Shown here one piece after another: positions 19,635 to 28,834 of a stretch of DNA of 28,966 bases. Below the pieces are notes generated by a model that saw only the letters and a program-made list of their open reading frames with translations, had not been told where the DNA came from and searched no databases. The position numbers and the translations under genes are program-made. Positions within the stretch are counted from its first letter, which is position 1; each line of letters starts with the position of its first letter. This DNA comes from Schoenoplectus triqueter (lineage: Eukaryota > Streptophyta > Magnoliopsida > Poales > Cyperaceae). The stretch spans positions 1-28,966 of the forward strand of contig CAXKVV010001068.1 in assembly GCA_964058805.1 (NCBI GenBank). The letters run 5' to 3'.

Positions 19635-22600
19635 CTATGTGTAGTACTTCTTCAGATATCGCCCATTAATCGGTGGCATGGGCCTTTCACCTTCATGGTC
19701 TATGAGTTGGTATGCGCCGCCTTCGTATACCTTCTCAATTACATATGGCCCTTCCCAGTTCGGAGAGAATTTCGGGCCGATGTGCCGGCCAATAATCGGC
19801 CTCTTAAGGACAAGAACAAGCTCCCCTTGTTGAAATGCCCTGACTCGCGCCATCTTGTCATATGCCCTTGCCATTTTTGCCTGATATATTTCAAGGTTCT
19901 GTTGGGCTATCAGTCTCTTCTCGTCCATGGCATCCAACTCATCCAGTCTAAGTTGTTGGCATTCGTCCATGGTCATATCATTTTGCATAGCCACCCGCAA
20001 TGATGGTAATTCCACCTCAAGAGGGAGAACGGCTTCAACCCCAAAAGCCAGAGAATACGGGGTAGCTTGCGTAGGTGTTCGGTACGTGGTCCGATAAGCC
20101 CATAATGCCTCCTGTAGACGATTATCCCAGTCTCGTTGATTGCCGTCTACGGTCTTTTTCATGATATTTATTAGGGTTTTGTTAAAGGCTTCGGCCAGGC
20201 CGTTGGCTCTCGGGTTATAAATGGACGAGAATCTCCAATCGATATTAAATTGCTCCGCCAGGGCATAGACTTTGGAGCTCTTGAAGGCTGTCCCGTTATC
20301 GGATATTATCCGTCGTGGGGTACCGAATCGGTAAAGGATGTGCGTCTTGAAGAATTTAACCACATCGGATGCTTTAACTTCTTTAAGCGGAACGGCTTCG
20401 GCCCATTTTGTAAAGTAGTCTGTCGCCGCCAGGATAAACCGGTGACCTCTCGACGTAGGAGGGTCTATGGGCCCCACTATATCTGTGCCCCACATATTAA
20501 ATGGCCAGGATGCTACCGTAGGGTGCAACGGGTTTGGCGCTTGATGTATAAAAGGGCCATGTATCTGGCACATGCGGCACTTCTTTGCGTGCTCTTCACA
20601 ATCAGCCACCATCGTGGGCCAATAATACCCCATTCGCTTGATTTTCAACTTCATTTTCGGCCCAGACTGATGTGCTCCGCATAGCCCGGAATGAACTTCT
20701 TTCATAACCTGCCCGGCTTCAGGCCCTGATACACACCTTAGCCATAACTGATCATAAGACCTACGGTATAACGTGTTGCCCACATACGCATACTGTAGTA
20801 CTCGTTTTCTTAGTTGATCAGCGATTCTTTTATCTTTGGGGAGGGTGCCATGCCGGAAATATTCGATGAACGGCTGTCTCCAATCATCGTCTTCAGTTAT
20901 CATTGTTTCTTGGCATTCTACCTTTTCTAGCCCAGCATTTTCATCATTCGCCTTATCTGTTGTTTGACACAATGATAATGGCCGTCTATTGCGGACGATG
21001 ATGTGGATTTCCGGCTCTGTTGGTTCACCCAGCTCCTTGGCGAGTTTGGCCAACGCATCTGCTTCACCGTTCACGGCGCTCGTGACCTTCTCGATGGACA
21101 CGTACGGGATTTTCTTCATTAGTTCCATGGCCTTTTGGTGATATTGTATTAATTCCGGCTTCAAGACCTTGTATTCGCCAATTATTTGATTTATAATCAG
21201 CTGTGAATCCCCGAAGATACGCACAGCCCTGATTTCCAGCTCCAGTGATAGCTCTAGTCCGGCGATAAGTGCCTCATACTCTGCTTCATTATTTGTACAT
21301 GGTTCGGTTAAAGCTAGAGAATGTCGTATTATCCCGCCTTCCGGGGTTACGAAGACTAGTCCTGCGCCAGCTCGCACAGTTGGGACTCCCGGGCCCGCGA
21401 TCGGCTTGATCGACGAGGCACCATCAAAGTACATCTCCCATATAGGACTTCCTTCTTCAATATGTAGAGTTTCCTCGTCAGGAAAGTCACATTTTAATGG
21501 GGAGTCATCTTGGATCGGGTGTGCAGCCAGGAAATCTGCTAGCGCCTGCCCCTTTATCGCCTTTTGCGGTGTATAGGTGATGTCAAACTCAGTGAGGATG
21601 ATAGCCCACTTGGCCAGCCTCCCCGTCAGCATTGGCCGAGTCATCAGATATTTGAGAGGGTCCACCTTGGATATTAAAATGATTTTATGGGCTAGCATGT
21701 AGTGCCTTAATTTCTTCGCCGCGAAGATTAGGGCTAAACAATGCTTCTCGATCGGTGAATACCCGTGTTCTGCCCCCACCATCATGCGACTTAAGTAATA
21801 TAGCGCATTTTGATTACCATCCTGGTTTTCTTGTGCCAATAGGGCTCCCAAGGATCCATCCAGGGCGGTTGTATATAGAATGAGTTCCTTCCCGGGTATG
21901 GGCGCCGCCAACACTGGAGGGTTGAGTAGATATGCCTTGATTTCTTCAAAGGCTCGCTGGCACTCGCCATCCCATTTAAACGGGATATTCTTCTTAGTCA
22001 GCCGGGTGAAGGGTTGGATTTTACCCGATAGGTTGGCTATGAACCGCCTAATGTACGCCAATTGCCCTTGCAAAGATCGCAATTGTTTTAAATTCTTTGG
22101 CGGGGATAGTTCAGTTATTGCTTTGATCTTGCCCGGGTCTATTTCAATTCCCCTGTGGCGTACCACAAACCCCAGAAATTTACCGGATGATACCATGAAT
22201 GCGCATTTCAACGGGTTTAATTTGAGCGCATGTTCTCTCAAGCGGTTGAAAACGACCTCGAGGTATTGGAGGTGTTCTTCATATGACATGGCTTTGATGA
22301 CTAGATCGTCCACATAGCATTCTACTATTTTGTGGATCAGATCGTCGAATATTTTCGTCATCGCCCGTTGGTAGGTGGCTCCTGCATTTTTGAGCCCAAA
22401 CGGCATGACTTTGTAACAATATATGCCAATCGGCGTGCGGAATGCCGTGTGCCTTTCATCTTCTGGCGCCATCTTAATTTGATTATAGCCCGCATAATCG
22501 TCCATGAAGGAGAAGACTTCATAGGAGGATGTATGGTCGATTATGATTTCGGTTACTGGGAGCGGGAAATCATCTTTAGGGCACGCCTTGTTTAGGTCCC

Positions 22601-25600
22601 GAAAGTCCACGCAAATGCGGATCTGCCCATTTTTCTTTTTAACCGGGACAATGCTAGCCACCCATTCTGGCGTCTCTTCTTCTCGTATGAAGCCGGCGTC
22701 GATGAGTTTCTTTGTCTCTTCCACGACCTTCTCTTCGAGTTCTATTCTCATTCGCCTCGGCGCTTGTTTAATTGGCTTGAAGGTTGGATCAATTTTCAAG
22801 TAATGGACCGCCACGTTGGGATCTAATCCAGGCATCTCTTTATAACTCCAAGCGAAGCAGTCCATATAGTTTTTAAGGAACGTCCTCAACCTGTCAGCCA
22901 CCTCTTCCGGCAAAGACGCGCTTATGAAGGTTGGTCGTGGGTCTTCTTCTGTCCCCAAATTAATTTCCGCTAACTCATCGACCGTGTTAGGCTCCTTTTC
23001 TAGCTGTTTCAAAGCATTTTTCAGGACCGGGGTATTATCCTCTTCTGTTTCATTATCCGGCATCTCAACAGAAGTCATGCAGCAGCTCTCTTCTATACGG
23101 TATTCGTTGAGAGACCCTTCAAAACATGCTGCGTCATCGCAGTCATACCCTAACCCCCGGGTATATTTTATTTTGCCATCCAGGCCCAGGACTTTATTCT
23201 GGCCGCCATTCCAGAGTTCATCGAAGCGCTTGGCCTCGGCCTTGGATATGTCTCTCAGACATTTTGCCCTTTTTGCTAATTTATATAGCTCCTTTCCAAA
23301 GGGATGAGATGCAGCGTCATCGCTCGTTGCATTCTCCGATTCTTGTTCTATCACCCACTTTTTCCAAGTGTTGTGATCAGGGTTCTTCAGAGACTGGGTT
23401 GAATCGCTCTGATAGAAAATTATAGCCTTGTGGATGATAGTTTTCCCTTTGATGCGCTCTACCTTTGCCGGCACAACAAAGGTCTTCAGGGTTTGGATGT
23501 GGTTCACTTCCCTTGGTATGAGGTCTTTAAAATGCCTTTCAGGAACCACAGTAATTTCTAGCGTTGCCATCTCTTCTTCTATCTCAATATTCATGACTGA
23601 GTTGGAGCGGTAGATTTCTTTGATCGGCTTTCGTCTCGCAACCTTAGGTTTGCTAGGCATAGGAGTGTGCGAGATCGTATAGGCAACCCCTTTACCTTTG
23701 TTATTCGAGTTATGCGGAGCTGGGTCTTGTTGAAAGCTCTTCGGGAGTTGGATTGTCCCGTTTCTGTGCCCTTCTTCTATTAGGTCCTTGAATACCCAAC
23801 ATTCTTCAATAGTATGACCCAATATGCGATGATAAGGGCAGAATTCGCCTTCGCCGGCTCTTTCTATGTCTGCGGGTCTTTTACAGACGGGAAGTGTTAA
23901 CCCGCTTTTTAGGGCCTGCTCAAATATCCGAGCTGTTTTATTTTTCAGGAAAGAGTATGGTTTACTCTTCTTGACCTTGAGGGTTTGCATGACGGTCGAC
24001 TGCTTAGCTTTCGTTTCTTCCCCTTTTGATTCATCTACTATGACAATTACCCGTTTGCCACTATCGGGTGTTTGTCTTTCGGGGGTCCCGGAACGGGGTT
24101 CGCTCGTCACTTCCTTGAGTAGCTCGGAGTTATAGATCGCGGTTTGCAGGTTTTCGATCATTACCATGATTTCATTGTGTTGCGTCTTGATATCCTGCAT
24201 CACTTCCCATTGTTCAGACACCTCTCTTCTATTATTTTCAACTTGGTGCCTTATTTCGTCGATCGCATTCCAGATGCGACCTTCAAAATTTTCCCGCCAT
24301 GAGCGTTCTTCATTTATAGGCCTTGGCCTAACCGGGTTACCCCTTCCGCTACCAGGTCCCGTGTTGATCATATATGACTCCTCACTTTCATTATCTGTTT
24401 CGGGCCCTTTATATGGCTTCTTGAGGATGTGATAAATGATCTCTTCGTCAGACTCCTCTTCCCAGGGTTGACGATCATGGCCAGATTCTTCTCCCGAGGT
24501 GGTATTGCCTGGGTTGCTGAAATCTTCGGAGTCTTCTCCCGAAGTTGCCTCTATGATCTGAATTTGAGGGGTGTTGGCAGGCCTAAAATTGAAAATGACC
24601 TCCTCTTCAGAATCGCTCGCATTGATTTCGCTCGGCTTTATTTGGGCCTTATACGTAGCCACCTGTTTGAAGCGGAAGGTTGCTTCTTCACCCGACTTTC
24701 TTCCGGGTCTTTGGGCTCGAGCACCTCGGGGTTTAATATTAAATTTGACCTCTTCTTCTTCTCCGGATGAGGTATCGAATTTAGGGCCTTTATTGAAGGG
24801 TTTCTGACCTGCTTTTGTCATAGGCCGGCTTGGCGCCACAGCGGATTTAGGCAGAAAATACTGGGCGTCATTGAATTTAATCTCATGCACCCCGAATGGT
24901 TTAACATCTCCGTCAATTCTCTTTTGCTTACCATTCTCGATATATTTCAGGCACTGGTGCAGAGTAGAGGGTATGACCTGATTGCTGTGAAGCCACGGGC
25001 GACCCAACAACGCCCGATAAGAGGTTTCAGCGTCAATGACATAGAATTTAGTAGGCGCTTTTAGACTTCCGCATTGCAGGTTCAGAGTTATAGCTCCCAG
25101 GGCTTTTTGGGAGTTTTGATTAAAGCCATGAATAATCACCCTTTCATCAGATAGGTTTTTCACGTCCAAGGTGATGATCTTTAGAGTTTTAAGCGGCAAA
25201 ATATTGATCGAAGACCCTGCGTCGACCAAGATGCGGCCAATCTTTTGCCCTCCGCAATTTCCAGTAATGTATAGCGGGCGATTATGGTCGACGGTGCCTA
25301 TTAGGAGGTCATCGTCCGTGAAATTTATACAGGCGGCCCGTTTGGCGGTGAATAGGGCTTCTTGCATATTTTGCTCTACGAAGTATGACTTGTACTTCTC
25401 GGGATCTTGCAAGGCCTGGATTAGCACCTCCCTTAGGTCTTGTGACATCATCAACGCGTCAAATATGCTTAATAGTGCCGGGATCTTACGCAGATGTGCC
25501 AACACATTGTATTCTTCGCCCGTCGACCGGGTCCTTTCTGGGTTCTTGCTTGGATTCTCGACCTCTTTGCCTTTACTCAGGGCCTTATCTTTTCCTTTAT

Positions 25601-28600
25601 CGGAATCCTTGGGAGCTTGTCTCTCGGGTATATAAGTCCCGGACCGGAGCACGGCTTTGCATTCTTCGTTTTTGGTCCCAGAGGTGCTTGCTTCTCCTTC
25701 ATCATTTGGGAAGAACATCTCCTCTAAAGTTGGCATATCTTCGTCGTGAGAAGAATATACCATGTTGCACGAAGCACCCCAGATCTCTTCGCTTTCTTCT
25801 TTATTTACTTCTTCATCTATATTTTCTTCCTTTTGACCTAGGGTTAGCTTCTCCCAGTCTTCTTTGGAGATGAAATGTTGGAGGGTGATCGCCTCGGGAC
25901 TGCCCTGCTCATATTCTTCAATCTTATTCTTTCTGGACTTGTTGTTTCTATGCTTCTTTCTTTTCTTAAGAACCTGGTTTTGGTTTTGGTCCACCTTATA
26001 ATATACCCTGGGTTTTGGTGGGACCACTGGCGTGATATCGTCTTTCCATTTCATGCCAGGTTCTTTCTTGAGAGCTTTAAGCATTTTAATCGATTTCTTC
26101 GATAGGTGCGTAGTCCATTGTTCTTCCTGGTCTTCGCATGACTGGCCCGGGACTTTCTCTTCCTCATGAGAGATCGTGTTGGCCTGTTCATGGGCTGATG
26201 GGTTTTGCAAGAACCCTTTTGGTAAAGTAATTTCACCGTTTTTATACGCCTTCTCGACCCAATCTTTGAAGACCCAGCAATCTTCAATTGAGTGCCCTAT
26301 TATTCTGTGGTACGGGCAGAAGTTGGGTTCGTCCGATTTATCGGCATCTTCCGGGCGTTTACTAGCCGGCAGGGTCAGACCATTCTTCAGGGCCCCCCTG
26401 AAGATTTGGACAACTTTATCTTTCCTGAAGGAGTACGGTTTAGATTTCTTTTGTTTGAGAGATTCAAAACTCCGTGAACTCCCTCCCGGATTAGGCCTGG
26501 GTCCCTTATTGTAATTATTGCCATTTGTGCCACTGCTGCCGCTCTGAGTGTCTGCGTTAGCGACCATCTTATCTTTTAACGAGGTGAACGCCACTTTAGT
26601 CTCAACTCGGGCTCCTCGCTGCGGCCTATTATTCATAAAGTTCGGCACGGTATGCGGTGACATTCTTTCCATGTTGGATACCGATCTGAGCAAGTCTTTG
26701 AATGTGTTGACCTTTGTCACACCAAGAAGCATGCCCATCCACCCGTCAATGTTCTTCATGATTAGGTTGACGGCCTCATCTTCGGTTAATGTGCGGTCAC
26801 ATTTAATGCTGAGGTTCCGCCATCTATTGATAAAATCTGTCATTGACTCCCCTTTCTTGGGTTTAGTGCTTGCCAGATCGGCTATGTTTATTTTGTCAGA
26901 CACCATGACAAATCGCGCCCTGAACGAGTCTGCCATCTCGTCCCAAGTCCTGATGCTGTTGTTTTCTAATGAATAGTACCATTGGAAAGCGGTTCCCACC
27001 AAGCTTTGAGGGAATTGTCTTAACAACAATGCATCATTGCCACCCGTGTTGCCGCACGAGGCTACAAAATGGGCCAGGTGTTGTTCGGGGTTCAGGTCTT
27101 TATTACCTTCCCCGGAGAAGGTCCTGAAACGGGGGATCACATACCCTTTAGGATATTCTTCCAAGTCGTATACGGCGGGGTATGGATGTCCACAGTTTTT
27201 AACGGGAGGGATAGCGTATCCACCTCCAGCTATTTGCATTTGCTGGGCAATCATGGCTTGAATCTCTTTCCGGGATATCCCCGTTGGTTCAGCCTCCACT
27301 TCTATGGTTCTATGTGGATGGGGTTTAGAATCGACAGGTTGTTTTCCCTTATGATTGCTTTTGGTACTGTGGACCCCTTCTTGACGGGAGCTACCAGCTT
27401 TAAAATTGGCGTCTTGTGATTCTTGTAACGACTTGACCGCCTTAATCAGTTCTTCATTTTGCTTCAGCATGGTAGCGATTAGCTCCCGTTGCCTAATCAG
27501 CTCTTCGTCCCGTGCCTCGATGTGACCTTTCAATATTTCTATTTCATCGATAGGCACTTCAGGACGTGTTTCAACATCATCTTCATTGTCGAAGAAGTCA
27601 GGGTTTTCATTGTGGTCTTCCCCTTCCCTGCTGTTGCCTTCGAGGTTGACTTTCTTTGGGGGTCTCCCTTTTCTACCATTATTCTTATTGGTATTTGTGA
27701 CGTGAGCTTGATTAGGCGGAGACTGGTCATCCTGGACCATATTCACCTCACCATCAGTATCTGGGTCAGTATCGTAGCTTATACTGATGGTATTGACCGA
27801 GAAGTGCTCTTCATAGCGAGCGGTTCTTCTCTTCTTCTTCATTTGGTCAGGGGCAGTTATTTTCAAACTATTGAGTGGTATTCTCGAGCCTAATCGGCTG
27901 AATACACTCTTCTGACCCAAGCGGCTAAACACGCTCTCGGGCGGAGCGTTGGACCTGCCGGCCTTACTGGGCTGGGTTTGAGACTGGGGTTTTATTGGCT
28001 GGGAACCCTTCGGGACCCACACCTGCTGGGTGCTAGGTGTTGCCTTTGGTATAGACCTCCTTGTGTTCGGAGTGGAGGCAATGGCCTGTGGCTGAGCCAT
28101 GCCTTGAGATTGGTTGGGGTGGGAGACGTATCGTCTCAACCTAGCGTTTTTAGCGCTCTTCCTCTGTTTGAGGGCCCTGTGAGCCTTGTAGATGGCTTCT
28201 GCAGGGGCTTGAGACTTGTCCTGGCGGCGCTGAGGCCTTTGAGTTGGGCGAGGTGTGGGCTTAGGCACCTCCCATGCCTGGCGGAGCTGGCCTGTGGCCG
28301 AGTTCTTGGCCACTATGCGGAGTGCCGTAAATTTGTTGGAGACTGGGATAGCTGGCCTAGCCACCAGCTGGTTCTGGTATGCATCCAGGGCCCTCTTCCT
28401 AGATGCTTGAGAGTTATGGGCAGTTTGGGCTGCTGTCTTTGGGGCTGTCTTCTTAGACGGGCGCCTTCTCCTCTTTGGGGAGGTAGTAGGAGAGGCCATG
28501 ACGTTGTTAGAAATACCCTTGAGAGTCAGGGTGATCGAGTCCTCCTCCTCCGGAATGGAGATCTGGACGGTCGCGGGAGTGAAGACGGCCACTGGAGCTG

Positions 28601-28757
28601 GGCCATAGACAGTCAGTTCTTGTGGGATGGTCCCAAAGAACATGAATAGTTTGCCCTCTGGGCTCTTTGCAGGAGTGACGGTGTAGGGAGCGAGGTTGAA
28701 GTTGCCGAAGTATGCCATTTCCTGCAAAAACAAAAACACTTGAAAATTATTAGTCAT
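19635..28757 (-). CDS. gag-pol: Gag-protease-RT-RNase H-integrase polyprotein, 3040 residues
   Basis: A single uninterrupted frame encodes all retrotransposon functions in the cytoplasmic particle and then nuclear integration. Rough residue positions: basic, Pro/Gln-rich N-terminal part 14-400 with an NLS-like KRRRRPSKK at 95-103 and a doubled VFSRLG; coiled coil 405-450; gag 540-690; zinc module 769-855; protease Asp 1179; acidic SGEE-type repeats 1325-1460; second zinc module 1594-1680; reverse transcriptase 2000-2200 with YVDD near 2148; RNase H 2260-2410; second RNase H 2441-2577; integrase 2690-3000. The frame is open from an ATG at 28757. Met14 at 28718 may be the true start, because a T-rich run and CAG end three bases before it, like an intron acceptor. 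No stop separates gag from pol, so the Gag:Pol ratio must be set another way, perhaps by splicing. All catalytic residues I could check are present. Typical plant gypsy polyproteins are about 1500 residues; this one is twice that length. Confidence 0.95.
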   Translation of the reverse strand: MTNNFQVFLFLQEMAYFGNFNLAPYTVTPAKSPEGKLFMFFGTIPQELTVYGPAPVAVFTPATVQISIPEEEDSITLTLKGISNNVMASPTTSPKRRRRPSKKTAPKTAAQTAHNSQASRKRALDAYQNQLVARPAIPVSNKFTALRIVAKNSATGQLRQAWEVPKPTPRPTQRPQRRQDKSQAPAEAIYKAHRALKQRKSAKNARLRRYVSHPNQSQGMAQPQAIASTPNTRRSIPKATPSTQQVWVPKGSQPIKPQSQTQPSKAGRSNAPPESVFSRLGQKSVFSRLGSRIPLNSLKITAPDQMKKKRRTARYEEHFSVNTISISYDTDPDTDGEVNMVQDDQSPPNQAHVTNTNKNNGRKGRPPKKVNLEGNSREGEDHNENPDFFDNEDDVETRPEVPIDEIEILKGHIEARDEELIRQRELIATMLKQNEELIKAVKSLQESQDANFKAGSSRQEGVHSTKSNHKGKQPVDSKPHPHRTIEVEAEPTGISRKEIQAMIAQQMQIAGGGYAIPPVKNCGHPYPAVYDLEEYPKGYVIPRFRTFSGEGNKDLNPEQHLAHFVASCGNTGGNDALLLRQFPQSLVGTAFQWYYSLENNSIRTWDEMADSFRARFVMVSDKINIADLASTKPKKGESMTDFINRWRNLSIKCDRTLTEDEAVNLIMKNIDGWMGMLLGVTKVNTFKDLLRSVSNMERMSPHTVPNFMNNRPQRGARVETKVAFTSLKDKMVANADTQSGSSGTNGNNYNKGPRPNPGGSSRSFESLKQKKSKPYSFRKDKVVQIFRGALKNGLTLPASKRPEDADKSDEPNFCPYHRIIGHSIEDCWVFKDWVEKAYKNGEITLPKGFLQNPSAHEQANTISHEEEKVPGQSCEDQEEQWTTHLSKKSIKMLKALKKEPGMKWKDDITPVVPPKPRVYYKVDQNQNQVLKKRKKHRNNKSRKNKIEEYEQGSPEAITLQHFISKEDWEKLTLGQKEENIDEEVNKEESEEIWGASCNMVYSSHDEDMPTLEEMFFPNDEGEASTSGTKNEECKAVLRSGTYIPERQAPKDSDKGKDKALSKGKEVENPSKNPERTRSTGEEYNVLAHLRKIPALLSIFDALMMSQDLREVLIQALQDPEKYKSYFVEQNMQEALFTAKRAACINFTDDDLLIGTVDHNRPLYITGNCGGQKIGRILVDAGSSINILPLKTLKIITLDVKNLSDERVIIHGFNQNSQKALGAITLNLQCGSLKAPTKFYVIDAETSYRALLGRPWLHSNQVIPSTLHQCLKYIENGKQKRIDGDVKPFGVHEIKFNDAQYFLPKSAVAPSRPMTKAGQKPFNKGPKFDTSSGEEEEVKFNIKPRGARAQRPGRKSGEEATFRFKQVATYKAQIKPSEINASDSEEEVIFNFRPANTPQIQIIEATSGEDSEDFSNPGNTTSGEESGHDRQPWEEESDEEIIYHILKKPYKGPETDNESEESYMINTGPGSGRGNPVRPRPINEERSWRENFEGRIWNAIDEIRHQVENNRREVSEQWEVMQDIKTQHNEIMVMIENLQTAIYNSELLKEVTSEPRSGTPERQTPDSGKRVIVIVDESKGEETKAKQSTVMQTLKVKKSKPYSFLKNKTARIFEQALKSGLTLPVCKRPADIERAGEGEFCPYHRILGHTIEECWVFKDLIEEGHRNGTIQLPKSFQQDPAPHNSNNKGKGVAYTISHTPMPSKPKVARRKPIKEIYRSNSVMNIEIEEEMATLEITVVPERHFKDLIPREVNHIQTLKTFVVPAKVERIKGKTIIHKAIIFYQSDSTQSLKNPDHNTWKKWVIEQESENATSDDAASHPFGKELYKLAKRAKCLRDISKAEAKRFDELWNGGQNKVLGLDGKIKYTRGLGYDCDDAACFEGSLNEYRIEESCCMTSVEMPDNETEEDNTPVLKNALKQLEKEPNTVDELAEINLGTEEDPRPTFISASLPEEVADRLRTFLKNYMDCFAWSYKEMPGLDPNVAVHYLKIDPTFKPIKQAPRRMRIELEEKVVEETKKLIDAGFIREEETPEWVASIVPVKKKNGQIRICVDFRDLNKACPKDDFPLPVTEIIIDHTSSYEVFSFMDDYAGYNQIKMAPEDERHTAFRTPIGIYCYKVMPFGLKNAGATYQRAMTKIFDDLIHKIVECYVDDLVIKAMSYEEHLQYLEVVFNRLREHALKLNPLKCAFMVSSGKFLGFVVRHRGIEIDPGKIKAITELSPPKNLKQLRSLQGQLAYIRRFIANLSGKIQPFTRLTKKNIPFKWDGECQRAFEEIKAYLLNPPVLAAPIPGKELILYTTALDGSLGALLAQENQDGNQNALYYLSRMMVGAEHGYSPIEKHCLALIFAAKKLRHYMLAHKIILISKVDPLKYLMTRPMLTGRLAKWAIILTEFDITYTPQKAIKGQALADFLAAHPIQDDSPLKCDFPDEETLHIEEGSPIWEMYFDGASSIKPIAGPGVPTVRAGAGLVFVTPEGGIIRHSLALTEPCTNNEAEYEALIAGLELSLELEIRAVRIFGDSQLIINQIIGEYKVLKPELIQYHQKAMELMKKIPYVSIEKVTSAVNGEADALAKLAKELGEPTEPEIHIIVRNRRPLSLCQTTDKANDENAGLEKVECQETMITEDDDWRQPFIEYFRHGTLPKDKRIADQLRKRVLQYAYVGNTLYRRSYDQLWLRCVSGPEAGQVMKEVHSGLCGAHQSGPKMKLKIKRMGYYWPTMVADCEEHAKKCRMCQIHGPFIHQAPNPLHPTVASWPFNMWGTDIVGPIDPPTSRGHRFILAATDYFTKWAEAVPLKEVKASDVVKFFKTHILYRFGTPRRIISDNGTAFKSSKVYALAEQFNIDWRFSSIYNPRANGLAEAFNKTLINIMKKTVDGNQRDWDNRLQEALWAYRTTYRTPTQATPYSLAFGVEAVLPLEVELPSLRVAMQNDMTMDECQQLRLDELDAMDEKRLIAQQNLEIYQAKMARAYDKMARVRAFQQGELVLVLKRPIIGRHIGPKFSPNWEGPYVIEKVYEGGAYQLIDHEGERPMPPINGRYLKKYYT
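19740..20700 (-). other. Integrase domain
   Basis: The zinc-binding HHCC part reads HSGLCGAH ... CRMC (about residues 2690-2730). The catalytic triad is Asp in MWGTDIVGP (about 2757), Asp in IISDNGTAF (about 2818) and Glu in NGLAEAFNKTL (about 2854), giving the usual D-x35-E spacing. A GPY/F-type C-terminal motif, NWEGPYVIEKV, lies near 2999. No chromodomain follows; the protein ends about 40 residues later. Confidence 0.95.
21029..21437 (-). other. Second RNase H domain (archaeal-type, aRH)
   Basis: MYFDGASS, TNNEAEYEALIAGLEL, GDSQLIINQI and NGEADALAKLA carry the Asp, Glu, Asp, Asp set. An additional RNase H of this type after the first one is the hallmark of Tat-group Ty3/gypsy elements in plants. 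An odd insertion, KPIAGPGVPTVR, follows the first Asp. Confidence 0.9.
21528..21980 (-). other. RNase H domain (retrotransposon type)
   Basis: LYTTALDGSLGALLAQ, YSPIEKHCLALIFAAKKLRH and VDPLKYLM give the Asp, Glu and Asp positions. It follows the reverse transcriptase directly and would remove genomic RNA during copying. Confidence 0.85.
22157..22760 (-). other. Reverse transcriptase domain
   Basis: Readable motifs are VPVKKKNGQIRICVDFRDLN, then FMDDYAGYNQIKM with the first catalytic Asp, MPFGLKNAGATYQR, CYVDDLVIKA (the catalytic YVDD near residue 2148) and GKFLGFVV. All are intact. Confidence 0.95.
23718..23978 (-). other. Second zinc module, duplicate of the gag module
   Basis: Residues 1594-1680. 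The core CPYHRILGHTIEEC is at 1640-1653, again preceded by KKSKPYSF and GLTLP and followed by WVFKD and LPKSF. By eye, 53 of 87 positions match the first module. All four metal ligands are kept. Its position between protease and reverse transcriptase is not the usual place for a nucleic-acid-binding knuckle. Confidence 0.8.
24375..24790 (-). other. Acidic Ser-Gly-Glu repeat region
   Basis: Residues of about 1325-1460 hold at least five related motifs: SSGEEEEVKFN, KSGEEATFRF, SDSEEEVIFNF, TSGEDSEDF and TSGEESGHD. The segment is strongly acidic, probably disordered, and lies between protease and the second zinc module. I know no function for it. Confidence 0.7.
24978..25310 (-). other. Aspartic protease domain
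   Basis: ILVDAGSSINILPL has the catalytic Asp at residue 1179 in a D-A-G-S context. Substitution of the usual Ser/Thr after Asp is common in plant Tat and Athila proteases. YRALLGRPWLH, about 65 residues later, matches the conserved (I/L)LGRPWL of retrotransposon proteases. It would cut the polyprotein. Confidence 0.85.
26193..26453 (-). other. First zinc module (CCHC-like, Cys-Cys-His variant)
   Basis: Residues 769-855. The core is CPYHRIIGHSIEDC at 814-827, that is C-x2-H-x4-H-x4-C, preceded by KKSKPYSF and GLTLP and followed by WVFKD and LPKGF. It takes the place of the gag zinc knuckle and probably binds RNA. A related copy occurs at residues 1594-1680. Confidence 0.8.
26688..27140 (-). 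other. Gag capsid-like domain
   Basis: Residues of about 540-690 contain the typical retrotransposon gag pattern: PRFRTFSGEGNKDLNPEQHL, a run ending in LVGTAFQWYYSL, then TWDEMADSFRARF and SMTDFINRWRNL. This part would form the particle shell. A heptad-like coiled coil (about 405-450) precedes it. Confidence 0.85.
28719..28735 (-). promoter_or_regulatory. Candidate 3' splice site before Met14
   Basis: On the minus strand a T-rich run, GTTTTTGTTTTTGCAG, is followed by GAAATGGCATAC, whose ATG is codon 14 of the frame. It matches a plant intron acceptor well. An intron here would remove the first ATG at 28757. The donor is not identifiable in the visible leader and could lie in the 5' LTR outside the window. 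Confidence 0.45.
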
Positions 28758-28834
28758 TTTAGCACATAGAAGACCACTTGTATCTCTTAAGTATTCTATT
28801 TGCCTCTCTCTTTCAGAGATAAGAGGAGAATCTA

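Noticed and set aside
27978..28649. 223-codon plus-strand open frame
   Set aside because: It lies opposite the GC-rich N-terminal part of the intact polyprotein. Its Arg/Leu/Cys-rich translation has no recognisable domain and fits a shadow of the coding strand.
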